Shown here: positions 27,787-38,595 of the stretch, in pieces
Numbering within the stretch: position 1 is the first letter of the stretch
Layout of the letters: every line of letters starts with the position of its first letter
Origin: Bacteroides sp.
GTDB lineage: Bacteria > Bacteroidota > Bacteroidia > Bacteroidales > Bacteroidaceae
Assembly: GCA_022648295.1 (NCBI GenBank)
Contig: JALCME010000009.1
Span: forward strand, 90,648 to 154,647
Length of the DNA stretch: 64,000 bases
Direction: 5' to 3'
Made by a program: the position numbers and the translations under genes
The notes under the pieces: model-generated
The model's database searches: none
The model's input: the letters and a program-made list of their open reading frames with translations, nothing else
What the model was told of the DNA's origin: nothing

Positions 27787-28818
27787 CTATTCGCAAACAG
27801 GGGATTCTGCTTCACTTGACGGACTATCATTGGCTATTTTAGGCCACCCATCCTCCCAGATAATCTTATCAATCATCAGATAACGTCCTTTATCAGGAGT
27901 ATGTCTATCATAACTATGATACAATATCCATTCAGTTCCTTCACTATCTTGAATTATTTCAGAATTATGTCCAGGCCCCACAAAACGATCATTCGCCTTA
28001 ATTAATACCTCATAATTATTGTCAAGCATCTTTTTCCCTTTCTTATCCACATATGGTCCCAACAAAGAGGTCGAACGTCCAACAACTGTAGTATAAGTAC
28101 TCAACATAGCACTACAGCATGCACCAACAGACGCAAATAAATAGTAATAGTCGCCCCGTTTATGAATGTATGCTGCTTCAAAGGCATTACCTGCAACTTG
28201 TACCTTCTCAGTTCTAGCCGTTGCAAGATCAGGAAATGCCCTCATGCCATCATTCGAAAGTTTCACAGCATAAAGACCATTGAAACTGCCCCAGAACAGC
28301 CATTTCTGGCCATTTTCTTCAAAGAAGCAAGGATCAATAGAATTTCTTACATCAATTTCAGAAGAAGTGAACAACTTTCCTTTACCGTCCACAGACCTGT
28401 CCAGTTTAAAAGGCCCTTCAGGAGTATCGGCATAAGCTATTCCAATACCAGCAGTCGCAGGCTTCCCCATAGCAGACATTGCATAATATAGTACGTACTT
28501 GTCACCAATCTTTTCAATATCAGGTGCCCATACAGCAGCTCCACTTTCCGTAACAAACGAAGGTTTCGTCGAAAACATTGGTCCCACATCTGCCCAATGA
28601 ATCAAGTCTTCAGATTTATGAATAATTGTATTTGTACAATACACGTAAAATAACTGATCATCTACTTTCAAAACAGAGGGGTCTGCTGAACTAAAATCAG
28701 TTAACGGATTCGAATAAGGGTGAACAAACATTTCCTTTCCTGTTCTATCTCTGTCAGAACAGGATATTAACCCTCCTATGAGAGTAAGAGTTAATAATAT
28801 ATAGCTTATTTTATTCAT
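27787..28818 (-). CDS. GH43 family glycosidase, lipoprotein
   Basis: This 343-residue GH43 propeller is anchored as a lipoprotein (lipobox LISC, then SDRD). The catalytic residues are Asp in SADPSV, Asp in NSIDPC and Glu in AFEAAYI. It is clearly related to the 26284-27294 protein (CC-x-x-x-LSTYTTVVGRS, PGHNSEII). The start codon overlaps the SusD stop codon by one base (TAATG on the minus strand), so translation is coupled to SusD. The surface or periplasmic anchor suggests it trims side chains before or just after import. Confidence 0.87.
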   Translation of the reverse strand: MNKISYILLTLTLIGGLISCSDRDRTGKEMFVHPYSNPLTDFSSADPSVLKVDDQLFYVYCTNTIIHKSEDLIHWADVGPMFSTKPSFVTESGAAVWAPDIEKIGDKYVLYYAMSAMGKPATAGIGIAYADTPEGPFKLDRSVDGKGKLFTSSEIDVRNSIDPCFFEENGQKWLFWGSFNGLYAVKLSNDGMRAFPDLATARTEKVQVAGNAFEAAYIHKRGDYYYLFASVGACCSAMLSTYTTVVGRSTSLLGPYVDKKGKKMLDNNYEVLIKANDRFVGPGHNSEIIQDSEGTEWILYHSYDRHTPDKGRYLMIDKIIWEDGWPKIANDSPSSEAESPVCE

Positions 28819-30617
28819 TATTTTATAGGTATATTATTTTCTGCGCCATCATAACCAATATTTTGATTAATATGCCCCTGCGTATTAGATTCAATAGCAT
28901 CTTGAGGTATAGGCCAAAGTACATGATACGGATCCATCACAAAAGCATTCGTTGAGTAATAGTATTGTGCTGAGAAGAAGTTATTTTTTTCCATAATGCG
29001 ATCATAGTACCAATTCTTTTTTGAAAAATTTTCTAAAGAATATCCATCCAAGCCCTTTTTTGCTTTCAAAAAAGCAATACGTGTTAATTCAGACTTACGA
29101 TGTTCTTCTAAATACAATTCTCTAGCTCTTTCATCTAAAATATCATCCAACGTAACAGAGGGCAATTCTGGAGCTTTAGCCCGACGACGGATCGTATTCA
29201 CATCTTCTTTAGCCAAATCTAACTTTCCTAGCCACCAATAGGCCTCTGCTCTCATTAAATAAGTCTCGGCAAGACGGAATATATATTGATCTGTAAATCC
29301 ACCCACTGGAACATTTCCTCCTGCCTTTATATCATCCTTATCAATTAATACTTTTACAATAGGAAATGAAAAATAACAGCGCATAGTATCAGTTATATAA
29401 GCAGGATCTACTGGCTTCCCAAAATACTTATCACTACCACCTTTTGAAGCGGGACGATTATAGTAAATCCGAGACTTATCAAACCAATTATTCGAGTTAT
29501 GCCTCAAATCATTGCCACAATTACCCCACAACTCATATTGAGCATAGTTTGTCGGACGTATCTTAGCAAGCCCCCTACCTAAATTCTCTAATTCTTCATA
29601 TCCATCATAAATACCTGATGCATCTGTCGTCCCTTGCTTTCCATCCGGTGTTTTTACTTTACTTCCCGCATGCCACTGAGGACAGAAATTACGTTTACGA
29701 TTTGAACCTCCCGGAGAAGAACATCCTTCCAGACCAAAGTCCTCTTGCCGTACCAGAATCGCCTCTGCATTTTCAGCCAGACTAATATTTTCTTCTTGAA
29801 ACAAGTCATTAAACACATCTTTGCTTCCGTCTGATGCATTGATACCAAAACGCTCTGTCATCAAATGCAATCCATAATTATCAATACACCGAGTCGTGGC
29901 GTCTACCGCTTCCTGAAAATCACCAGTACAAAGACATATTTTAGCCAACAGATGTTCACCTGCTGCTCTATTTACACAACCGCGAGATACTTCTCTAGGC
30001 AACCATTGCACGGCAAATTCCATATCCTTTTTCATATGCTCCAGAATGGTATCTCGAGAAACTGTATAAAAATCCAGCTTAGGTTCAGTGATCTCCTCCA
30101 ATATCAAAGGCAAATCTCCAAATTGGTTGACTAACAAATAATACCAGTATGCACGATGAAAGTAACCTTCCGCCAGAATTGCATTCTTCTCTTCTTCAGT
30201 AGCAATATCCGATGCCTCAGGCACACGGCTAATTACCGTATTAGCATACTTAATGCCATTCCATCCGAAAATCCAATAACGAAGGTGCAGATATGCATTA
30301 GTAGTAGGAGTTAATTGAGTCTCCATATTATGGATTTCTTTAGTTTCAGGACCTCCCATTACTGCCAGATCTGACCATGCATATTCATATACAGCAAATG
30401 TCTCACAGTTTCCTGAATTAAAAGCATCTCCAAACCATTCAAAATTCAGTTGCTTCCGACATAGACGAAGTAAAGTTTCCAGTCCATCTTCATCAACAAA
30501 AGTATTCTCTGGCGTTAAAAAAGACATCGGTTTTGGTTCAAGATCCACACAAGATGATAAACTTGTAGCTATTAAACAGACAGCTAAACCTTTCAGTATA
30601 TATTTTGTTGTTTTCAT
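28818..30617 (-). CDS. SusD-family glycan-binding lipoprotein (locus 2)
   Basis: The 599-residue surface lipoprotein has a signal ending SLSSC. It contains the SusD/RagB TPR-like scaffold: AILAEGYFHRAYWYYLLVNQFGD near residue 150 and YLMRAEAYWWLGKLDLAKEDVNTIRRRAKAP near 480, ending in the DERARELYLEEHRKSELTR block. It caps the SusC transporter encoded 31 bases upstream and binds the glycan before import. The GH43 lipoprotein gene follows with a one-base overlap. Confidence 0.95.
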   Translation of the reverse strand: MKTTKYILKGLAVCLIATSLSSCVDLEPKPMSFLTPENTFVDEDGLETLLRLCRKQLNFEWFGDAFNSGNCETFAVYEYAWSDLAVMGGPETKEIHNMETQLTPTTNAYLHLRYWIFGWNGIKYANTVISRVPEASDIATEEEKNAILAEGYFHRAYWYYLLVNQFGDLPLILEEITEPKLDFYTVSRDTILEHMKKDMEFAVQWLPREVSRGCVNRAAGEHLLAKICLCTGDFQEAVDATTRCIDNYGLHLMTERFGINASDGSKDVFNDLFQEENISLAENAEAILVRQEDFGLEGCSSPGGSNRKRNFCPQWHAGSKVKTPDGKQGTTDASGIYDGYEELENLGRGLAKIRPTNYAQYELWGNCGNDLRHNSNNWFDKSRIYYNRPASKGGSDKYFGKPVDPAYITDTMRCYFSFPIVKVLIDKDDIKAGGNVPVGGFTDQYIFRLAETYLMRAEAYWWLGKLDLAKEDVNTIRRRAKAPELPSVTLDDILDERARELYLEEHRKSELTRIAFLKAKKGLDGYSLENFSKKNWYYDRIMEKNNFFSAQYYYSTNAFVMDPYHVLWPIPQDAIESNTQGHINQNIGYDGAENNIPIK

Positions 30618-30648
30618 TTAAATATTTTTTACGATTTATTTTATCACA

Positions 30649-33600
30649 TTACAAGGTCATATTAACTCCAAACGTCCAGATACGAGGGGTTACACCTTTA
30701 GTCGTCGGGTCAGAAGTTCTCCATTTTGATATTACAAATGCATTATCTACATTAAAACTTAGCTTTAAGTTATCAATCATGAGTCTCTTTATAAACTTCT
30801 TAGGAAATGTATAAGTCAATGCCATATTCTGCATTTTAACATAATTCCTTTTCTTATAAATATTTACTGTAGGGTTTGAGCAATCAGCGCCTAAACGGGC
30901 ATATTCACTGTTAGGGCTCCATGGAGTCCAGTATTCTGTCCAAACAGAGTTGGAAGAATAGAAAAAACGGTTATCTTCATTTCTTGCCAAATTATCCACA
31001 CCCAAGTAATCAAATTCACCTCTAAGAAGAAAAGAAAAGTCAATGCAATCAAACAAACGCAAGTTACTCTGAATTGACATGCGATTACGCGGAGTGCTTG
31101 ACCCCAACCATACTTTGTCATCTGTATTGATTACTCCATCTCCATTCACATCCAAGAGCTTAGGATCACCTGGCTGCTTACCATATTTCTCAGCTTCTGC
31201 TTCTTCACCAAACTGCCAAATTCCGATCCATTTATAATCAAGTATATCATAAATGCCATGCCCAATGTACCAACCATTCTGCACATCATCATCCTCACGC
31301 TGCCCAATAATATTACCTTCTGTATCTATAACATCCACCATCTTCCCATACAAGTGTTTAATAGTATTTTTATTAGTAGAATAAATAAATGAAGTAGTCC
31401 AATATATTTTTTTAGGAATATTAATATTTACACTTGTCAAAGTCAATTCCACACCTTTATTATTTATTTGTCCCAAATTTGCAGCAATACTACCATATCC
31501 GCTAATTTGTGGCATGGAACGATCCATTAACAAATTTGTTGTTTTGTTATGATATACATCTGCCGTACCATTCAATCTATTATTAAATAATCCAAAATCC
31601 AGTCCAACATTAAAAGCACTTGTTGTCTCCCATTTTAAATCACTGTTAGCTAAACTTGAAGGATATACTGCTTTATCATTTATGCCATTCTCAATCGTAT
31701 TTGTTATTGTCAAACGAGAAAAAGAAGCATAACGACCAATATCTCTGTTCCCATTTTGACCCCAAGATAAGCGTAACTTCAAATTATCAAAAGGTTTCAA
31801 TTGCTTCATGAACTTTTCCTCCGAAATACGCCAACCAATAGCAAATGCAGGAAAAACCCCATACGGATTATTTTGTCCAAATGCAGAGAATCCATCACGA
31901 CGCACAGACGTTGTGAATAAATAACGATCCAATAAAGAATAATTCAAACGTGCTAGCAAACCATTGCCTGTCTGCATCTCATCATTAGAATTAACCACCG
32001 GATTAATACCTGCTTGAATTCCATGGTAACTTAAGGCACCATTAGGTTGAAATCCTTCATTGTTTCCTTTGCTTTCCCATGATTGATATTTTTCTGCAGT
32101 ATAAACAAATGTAGCATCTATATGATGAATATCACTAAATGTATGACTCCATTTCAACATGTTATCAACACTCCATTCATAATCAGAGAAATCTCGACGA
32201 GTTGATTCACCGCCAGACACAACACCGGGATGCACATCAGACGTAAAATAATAGTCTTTAAGCCAACCATAACGAACATTAAAATTTGTTTGAAAACTAA
32301 ATCCATATGGAAGAGTCAGTTGCCCGTACACTGTCGATGTCAACGTTTGCACTCTATAATATTTATCATCAACGCTCCTTGACAATAAAGGATTCGTAAC
32401 ACGATTATCATTCCAGGGTCTCACTTTGATGCTCCCATCTTCTTCATATACACTTGCAAAAGGACTCATCGCACTTGCCCCACCAGCATCTACACTAATT
32501 TGATCTGTCCCCTTGTTTGCGAATTGTGTGTTTAAACCGACTTTCAGCCACTTCGTGATATCTGTATCTAAATTAACGCGAGCTCTGACTGTACGAAACT
32601 GATCTCCTACTTGAACACCTTCATTATTTGTATAGCCTAAAGACATATAATAATTAGTTTTTGGTGTTTTACCTGAAGCAGATACGTTATAATCTTGCCT
32701 CAACCCAGTCTGATAAACGAGGTCCTGCCAGTCTACAATCTTTCCTGCTTTATAATTTTCTATTTCCAAGGGATCAAACCCCAAACGAGTCATCCACGTT
32801 TCCACATAATCTCCCGAAAAAGAAGAATCGTAGTTTGCCCACTGTTCCTGAGTCACACCTTCCGGCAGATAATTCGGATTATCATAATAACCTGTTTCAT
32901 GCTGCTGACTATTCGGCAAGAAGTAATCAATACTCTTCCAGTAATCTGAGCGTCTTTGAATATACTGCTCTGCAGTAGGCAATTTCGGCAAAAACTGTGC
33001 TTGCGTCGCACCTATTTTTGCACTGATATTAATTATTGGTTTATCAGTATTACCTCTTTTCGTAGTAATCATAATAACTCCTGCCGAACCTTTAGCACCA
33101 TATATGGCAGTGGAACTCGCGTCTTTCAACACATCCATACTCTCAATGTCATTAGGATTAATATCGGCAATATTTCCATAAAAGATGACGCCATCCAAAA
33201 CAATTAAAGGAGACGTAGAAGCTTTCAATGAAGCAGGTCCACGAACTTCAATTGAACCACCACCTGCCGCACTACTTGAAGGGCTAATATTAACGCCAGC
33301 AATACTTCCAGTCAAGAAATCAACAAGATTTGTTGCAACTCTACCCTCCATTACCTCCTTGCCTATATGAGCGACAGAGCCTGTAACATCCTTTTTTTTC
33401 ATCGTACCATAACCAACTACTACTACTTCATCCAGCAACTCGTTATCTTCAACTAATGTAACATCCAACTTTGTCATGTTAGCATCAATTGTTTTTTCAA
33501 CCATTTTATATCCAATAAATGTATATATCAAAATGGCTTTTTTTCGAGGTATTTTTAGAACATACCGGCCTTCCATATCAGTAATAGTACCTAAGGCAGC

Positions 33601-33771
33601 GTTACCTTTTACTGTTACATTAACTCCAATTACAGGCTCTCCAGAATTATCTTTCACTAGTCCTGTAATAGTTTTAGCAGATTGGGCCTGAGCACCAATT
33701 ACAGAAATTAAGAAAAATAATAATATCCCAATTTTCAAATTAGAAAAGGAACTAAGAATCTTTTGCTTCAT
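30649..33771 (-). CDS. SusC-family TonB-dependent transporter (locus 2)
   Basis: This 1040-residue outer-membrane importer has a signal peptide (ending AQA). It is followed by a CarboxypepD_reg-like domain (ITGLVKDNSGEPVIGVNV), the SusC hallmark and TonB-box region LLDEVVVVGYGT near residue 115, a plug domain with GSAGVIMITTKRG, and a 22-strand barrel. The last strand, PRIWTFGVNMTL, has no terminal Phe but is typical of SusC. It imports oligosaccharides with the SusD encoded 31 bases downstream. A -7 box at 33831-33838 gives it its own promoter. Confidence 0.96.
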   Translation of the reverse strand: MKQKILSSFSNLKIGILLFFLISVIGAQAQSAKTITGLVKDNSGEPVIGVNVTVKGNAALGTITDMEGRYVLKIPRKKAILIYTFIGYKMVEKTIDANMTKLDVTLVEDNELLDEVVVVGYGTMKKKDVTGSVAHIGKEVMEGRVATNLVDFLTGSIAGVNISPSSSAAGGGSIEVRGPASLKASTSPLIVLDGVIFYGNIADINPNDIESMDVLKDASSTAIYGAKGSAGVIMITTKRGNTDKPIINISAKIGATQAQFLPKLPTAEQYIQRRSDYWKSIDYFLPNSQQHETGYYDNPNYLPEGVTQEQWANYDSSFSGDYVETWMTRLGFDPLEIENYKAGKIVDWQDLVYQTGLRQDYNVSASGKTPKTNYYMSLGYTNNEGVQVGDQFRTVRARVNLDTDITKWLKVGLNTQFANKGTDQISVDAGGASAMSPFASVYEEDGSIKVRPWNDNRVTNPLLSRSVDDKYYRVQTLTSTVYGQLTLPYGFSFQTNFNVRYGWLKDYYFTSDVHPGVVSGGESTRRDFSDYEWSVDNMLKWSHTFSDIHHIDATFVYTAEKYQSWESKGNNEGFQPNGALSYHGIQAGINPVVNSNDEMQTGNGLLARLNYSLLDRYLFTTSVRRDGFSAFGQNNPYGVFPAFAIGWRISEEKFMKQLKPFDNLKLRLSWGQNGNRDIGRYASFSRLTITNTIENGINDKAVYPSSLANSDLKWETTSAFNVGLDFGLFNNRLNGTADVYHNKTTNLLMDRSMPQISGYGSIAANLGQINNKGVELTLTSVNINIPKKIYWTTSFIYSTNKNTIKHLYGKMVDVIDTEGNIIGQREDDDVQNGWYIGHGIYDILDYKWIGIWQFGEEAEAEKYGKQPGDPKLLDVNGDGVINTDDKVWLGSSTPRNRMSIQSNLRLFDCIDFSFLLRGEFDYLGVDNLARNEDNRFFYSSNSVWTEYWTPWSPNSEYARLGADCSNPTVNIYKKRNYVKMQNMALTYTFPKKFIKRLMIDNLKLSFNVDNAFVISKWRTSDPTTKGVTPRIWTFGVNMTL

Positions 33772-33830
33772 AATATTAAATTTTAGAACACTTAAATTTC
33801 AAAAGGTTATTTTCCAGCTTTCAAGCAAGA

Positions 33831-33838
33831 CAAAATTA
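33831..33838 (-). promoter_or_regulatory. Bacteroides -7 box of the locus-2 susC, TAATTTTG
   Basis: TAATTTTG on the minus strand fits TAnnTTTG and lies 60 bases before the SusC start at 33771. It falls in a 542-base gene-free stretch (33772-34313) that otherwise holds the GH115 terminator and no recognisable gene. Confidence 0.5.
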
Positions 33839-34164
33839 GATATTAAAAAAAAAAATTAATATAACTACTTTCTCTAAAAAAAGAAGAAACGTCCCATTTT
33901 TGCCTAAAAGAAAGGTTAGAATATCTACATGACACAATAGTTCTAAAAAAAGGAATTAATGTACTACCACCGCTTATATAAATTTTAAATATACTTAGAA
34001 TAAAAAGACTAAAGTGCTCAATATACTAAGGAGAGGAAGTAGACATGTGGTTACTTTTACTTAAAAAATTTTGCTTTAAACATCCCGAGACTTTTCCAAG
34101 GGAATAGTGATAGAAGAATTAGAGAAATTTCTTCTAATGCTACCAAGTTGTTATTAGACAGGAT

Positions 34165-34205
34165 ACAAAACTACCGTGTAACGGAAAACTTTTTCATCAC
34201 ACGGT
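34165..34205 (-). terminator. Terminator-like hairpin after the GH115 gene
   Basis: ACCGTGT at 34173-34179 pairs with ACACGGT at 34199-34205. On the minus strand the stem is followed by AGTTTTGT. It lies about 110 bases after the GH115 stop and before the susC promoter, which splits locus 2 into two transcription units. Confidence 0.5.
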
Positions 34206-34313
34206 CATCATACTTACCTCGACTCGCTAACACCCGAAAATGCTTGTTAGCACCAATAGTGATGGAATGATGTCAAACCATGCAGTATTTATATTCATAT
34301 TATAAATAAAAAG

Positions 34314-37268
34314 CTACTTCACCATCGTTGACTCAGGCCCCATATACGATCTTTGCATGCCACCAAAATCCAATACTATTTTTTGTAGTACCGTACCGGG
34401 ATCCCCACATATCACTTTTAATGTATGCTTACCCGGTTTATTAATATGCAATGTTGTTTTATTGATCCGACAATTCTTCAACACACTTTCATACCATATT
34501 TGGGCATACTCGAAAGAAGAAGTCGAAGGATTCATCACTGGCCCGTCGTCAATACATACGCCGTATTTAGTTTCTATATTTGTGCTCTCATGACCAGCAA
34601 ACCCCTGATCACTGCTTAATGTGAATGTAGGCAAAACATACGTATATACATCAACCGAACCTTGTTCGAATGTATAGAAGTCATATTCCACACGAGGTGT
34701 TTCTCTGCCGGCAGTTCTTTGAACGGGTGCTATAGGATTACCCAATTGCACCGAAGTGTTCTCAAATCCTAAATTGGGGATTGTTTTAATTTCAATCGCT
34801 TTGTTCTCAATTTTTCTGCTAAAATCGGCTGCATTTATAGATACATATCCGTTATGTTCCACAAATAAAGAATCCATTTGCGCGAGTGAAGGAGAGGAAG
34901 GGTTGAATACGGAAACATATATTTTATCTTCTCCTGTATTTTCTCCTTTAATATTGATTATTCCTGAAACCCGTTCACCGACCGGGACCTTATCCCAGTC
35001 AACAGAGACCCAAATACGATCCTCCAAGGCTGTAGTACCCTTCTTTTTATTAAGAATAATCCAATCAGCAGAGGTGGAAAGATTCCATTTTAAAGCAGAA
35101 GCTCCCTTATTAAATATATCGAAATAATAAGATTGACGAAGATAGGTATTAAATGCCGGTAATAAATGGAAACTGCTTTTTCCTTTCATAACATCTTCTC
35201 CTTCAGCCTCTATGCCCAGAGATGGTGATAACGGCAAATCAATCGTATTCAGTTTAGGCAATTCAAAATAGGAAGCAGCAAAACCTTGTTTTGTTGTCAT
35301 TACCGGATTCCATTTATGATTCAATAATGAATTATAACCTTGGGTTATGATTTGCAGACTATCATAATACAGTTTGACTTCATTGCTGATTTGATTTGTT
35401 GCAGCTCTGCTTTGCAAAGCATACCGGCGGTTCTTCTGTCCGTATAGAATCATCTTATTCATCAATTCGCACCCTTTTACCGGATAGTAAAGCAGTTCAT
35501 AAAATCCGGCCCGTTTTTCTTCCGGTAACTCTTTCATAATGCGATCAACCATTAATCCTATCTTATTATATTCAGCTAGACGATTATCCGCTTCACGGTA
35601 ATTACTAAATGAAAAGTCCGTATCCGTATTACGTTCTTTACCGTATTTATCTGTAGACCATTGATACCCCCATCCCATAAGTTCCGGTTTACGTGAAAAA
35701 GCTTGATGGTAGAATGTTGTCGTAATATTGAGAAAGTCCTGATAATACTTTTGCCCGAACATTTTAGACAGCCACCCCGCCTGATAAGTGGATACTTTTT
35801 TATAGTCGAAAGCTTTAATGTCATAGGCCATGGATAAAAACAAATCCATGGAAAATTCACAGGATTTAATGTCTCCTACATTCGCCAACCAAACACGGTC
35901 TGCTGTTGTATCATAAGCTTTACTGAGCTCTTCGTACATTAATGTGGGGGATATGGTACTCATCCATAAATAATCATGTGGCTTTCCAAGATAGGAGATA
36001 TGATAATAAACACCTGCACGCCCGGAACGCTTTTGCTCCGACTGGTTACTTAAGCGTTTCATATACCCATAGTTGTCATCGGGCCAGACGATTGTCACAT
36101 CGTCCGGTAATTTAAGACCAGCATTATAAATGTCAAGAACCTCCTTATATGGGAAAAAGACCTGTGGAATTTCAGTCGCAGGCTTTTTGATAATTCTTGT
36201 AAGAAAGCCTCTTTGAGCATTGATTGCGTCTTGAACAATTTCCACACGTTCTTTCATATCATTTCCACCTCTCATTTCCTGATCATGCAACCCTCTAAGA
36301 CCCACCGTGTAGAGGTTTTCATAAGGACCATTTTCAATAACTCTTTGTTGCAATACACTATCAATCGTCTTTTTGTTATTTCTGTAATCCCATTCTCCCA
36401 TTGTTTTATTATTCCATTCACTTGCATTATTGAATAATAGGGGTTCGCAATGGGTAGAGCCCATTACAATGCCAAAAGAATCGGCTACTAACTTGTTTTC
36501 AGCAATTTGGTTAAAGGCTGTTGAACACGGATGCATTGCCGGGCAAAGATAATTAGCTTTTAATCGCAAGAGCAACTCACATACTTTCGCATACGTTTTA
36601 GGTCCGATATTGCCCCGCCCTTTTTCAAAATTTGTTTTAGCCCACCGTGATAATCCCCAATCTTCATCATTAATGAATATGCCACGATACTTCACAGAGG
36701 GTTCATGAGAGGTGAATTTATGCACTTCAAGAACGAGTCTTTTCCTTTTATCTATTGGGGCATCAGCCCACCAGTACCAAGGGGATATACCAATCGCTTC
36801 TGAAATAGAGAGTAGCCCGTAAGCCGTACCCCTGCGGTCGCTTCCGATGATTACCAATGCTTTTTTTACTCCCGGAAAAGGATCAGGAACCAGTTGTATT
36901 AAATAACTCTCCCACTTATTCTTTAAATACGATACATCCAATTTTTTTTGGGAAATCAAACGATCAATCCACTTATTGTGACCAATAGTCCCAACAATAA
37001 TACAATTCTTGTTAGGAAAAGCTTTAATAGTTCCAACCTTTATTTTTTGTCCACTAACCTGTTGCACATCGTTAGCAAATAATACTGAAACTTTTTTTAC
37101 TACTTCATAATCCTGCATATCATAATATAAACCAGTCTTATTTTCTGTTCCTACAAGTGTAAAGTCATTCGACCCGTTATTACTTTGAGACAATGAAACT
37201 TGAGCCAATATGACAGGTGTATATAATGAAACAATAATAGCGAACGTGACAAACTTGACAATCTTCAT
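34314..37268 (-). CDS. GH115 family alpha-glucuronidase
   Basis: The 984-residue secreted protein has a signal peptide (ending VILA). Its layout is that of GH115: an N-terminal GH20b-like domain (GTIKAFPNKNCIIVGT), then a TIM barrel from about residue 190 with YRGIFINDEDWGLSRWA, LLLRLKANYLCPAMHP and YTVGLRGLHDQEMRGG, and C-terminal helical and beta domains. Characterised members remove 1,2-linked (4-O-methyl-)glucuronic acid from xylans, and some act on arabinogalactan. In this setting (GH105, GH43, GH127) an arabinogalactan-like or other glucuronic-acid-decorated glycan is plausible. Confidence 0.9.
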   Translation of the reverse strand: MKIVKFVTFAIIVSLYTPVILAQVSLSQSNNGSNDFTLVGTENKTGLYYDMQDYEVVKKVSVLFANDVQQVSGQKIKVGTIKAFPNKNCIIVGTIGHNKWIDRLISQKKLDVSYLKNKWESYLIQLVPDPFPGVKKALVIIGSDRRGTAYGLLSISEAIGISPWYWWADAPIDKRKRLVLEVHKFTSHEPSVKYRGIFINDEDWGLSRWAKTNFEKGRGNIGPKTYAKVCELLLRLKANYLCPAMHPCSTAFNQIAENKLVADSFGIVMGSTHCEPLLFNNASEWNNKTMGEWDYRNNKKTIDSVLQQRVIENGPYENLYTVGLRGLHDQEMRGGNDMKERVEIVQDAINAQRGFLTRIIKKPATEIPQVFFPYKEVLDIYNAGLKLPDDVTIVWPDDNYGYMKRLSNQSEQKRSGRAGVYYHISYLGKPHDYLWMSTISPTLMYEELSKAYDTTADRVWLANVGDIKSCEFSMDLFLSMAYDIKAFDYKKVSTYQAGWLSKMFGQKYYQDFLNITTTFYHQAFSRKPELMGWGYQWSTDKYGKERNTDTDFSFSNYREADNRLAEYNKIGLMVDRIMKELPEEKRAGFYELLYYPVKGCELMNKMILYGQKNRRYALQSRAATNQISNEVKLYYDSLQIITQGYNSLLNHKWNPVMTTKQGFAASYFELPKLNTIDLPLSPSLGIEAEGEDVMKGKSSFHLLPAFNTYLRQSYYFDIFNKGASALKWNLSTSADWIILNKKKGTTALEDRIWVSVDWDKVPVGERVSGIINIKGENTGEDKIYVSVFNPSSPSLAQMDSLFVEHNGYVSINAADFSRKIENKAIEIKTIPNLGFENTSVQLGNPIAPVQRTAGRETPRVEYDFYTFEQGSVDVYTYVLPTFTLSSDQGFAGHESTNIETKYGVCIDDGPVMNPSTSSFEYAQIWYESVLKNCRINKTTLHINKPGKHTLKVICGDPGTVLQKIVLDFGGMQRSYMGPESTMVK

Positions 37269-37434
37269 GATTTATTATTTTTATGGTTTTAATTAAAAAT
37301 AGGCTTATAAATTAAACATGCCCTATTTTATATCTCTATTTACAACCTTCATTCAAAAAATAAATAAGCATTCTACATTTTTCAATACTATTATCAAGGA
37401 TGCTTTTTTATTCCGTAATAAAATTCTAAAATTA

Positions 37435-38538
37435 TTACTCATCCAATAGAGCAACTACACACCAAAGATATGGAGCCTGGCCATGATAATCACCTGCATG
37501 ACGCGGACGATCATAATAATACTGCTTATCATTTTTCTTATTTGTACCCACACAAACCTCTGTCACCTGATTTTGTTCATTAATATATGAAACTAAGCCC
37601 ATCCATGCCTTTCGAGCTACAGGAGCATATTCTTTTGCATCCAACCAACCCTTTTTTACACCCGTAATAATAGCAAAAGTAAACATAGCCGATCCTGAAG
37701 TCTCAATCCAACAGTCAGGTTCATTTATCAACTGACGCCATAGGCCATTTGAATCCTGATAATCTTTCAAACTCTTCATCATTGTCCGGTAACCCTTCAA
37801 TATACGGGAACGAAATTTACTATTCTTAGGTAAGTTAGTAAGCAATTCTGTCATGCCTGCTGCCACCCATCCATTACCACGTCCCCAATAAAAAGGAACA
37901 TCGGGAGCATGATAGAAAAGTCCATTTGGACGTTGCAGTTCATTTAAGTACATTACCATTTCTTTAGCTGCTCGATCAATGTATTTACGATTACCAGTCA
38001 CCCGATAAGCCTGAGTTTGTACAACAGTTATCATATACATATCATCAATCCACAGTCGCGTTTGCCATGAGTAACCTTTGTCAGCCCATGCTTTTTGGGA
38101 AGAAGTTGAGTTCTCTGGGACATCCCATTGCGTATCGGCATAGGGCATTCCTAAATTAAAATATCGCTCTTCTTTTGTTATCTGATACAACTCTAAAGGT
38201 AAACTCCCAAACATATTTAAATCAACATGATTCATTATAGGTAGTAATTTTTTTTCTGTTGTGAATAAAGGCTCAAATTTTTTTTGTAAAAGCTCAACAA
38301 GCTTTTGGTCTTTTGTTATTGCCGCGAATTCAAGGGCACCATTCCAATAAAAAGTTTCCGGATAACTGATCCACTTTCCAGCGTGTAACGCATGTTTTTC
38401 ACTGATGAAGCGGTATGCTATACGCTTCCCTATTTCTCTGGGAGTATATCCTTCAGGGAAATCAGTCAACAGATTAGTTTGGGCAAATAATAGTTGAAAA
38501 GGGAATAAAAACAATAATACAAATACTTTTTTATACAT
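37435..38538 (-). CDS. GH105 unsaturated glucuronyl/galacturonyl hydrolase
   Basis: The 367-residue protein has a signal peptide (ending LLFA) and an (alpha/alpha)6 barrel. GKWISYPETFYWNGALEFAA, RLWIDDMYMITVVQ with the catalytic Asp pair, FYWGRGNGWVAAGM, and ETSGSAMFTFAI are GH105 blocks. Such enzymes remove 4,5-unsaturated uronic acids left by polysaccharide lyases, from rhamnogalacturonan or from lyase-cut arabinogalactan. No lyase gene was recognised in the window. The gene lies between the GH115 and FAD/GH130 genes with gaps of 166 and 57 bases. Confidence 0.9.
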   Translation of the reverse strand: MYKKVFVLLFLFPFQLLFAQTNLLTDFPEGYTPREIGKRIAYRFISEKHALHAGKWISYPETFYWNGALEFAAITKDQKLVELLQKKFEPLFTTEKKLLPIMNHVDLNMFGSLPLELYQITKEERYFNLGMPYADTQWDVPENSTSSQKAWADKGYSWQTRLWIDDMYMITVVQTQAYRVTGNRKYIDRAAKEMVMYLNELQRPNGLFYHAPDVPFYWGRGNGWVAAGMTELLTNLPKNSKFRSRILKGYRTMMKSLKDYQDSNGLWRQLINEPDCWIETSGSAMFTFAIITGVKKGWLDAKEYAPVARKAWMGLVSYINEQNQVTEVCVGTNKKNDKQYYYDRPRHAGDYHGQAPYLWCVVALLDE

Positions 38539-38595
38539 AACGACTATTTATCTATTTATTAAACATTATAAAAAATTATACTATACTTCTACTTA

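Noticed and set aside
33772..34313. Possible small gene or transposon trace in the susC leader gap
   Set aside because: All frames are broken within about 20-40 codons and no family resemblance was seen; only a promoter box and a hairpin can be supported.
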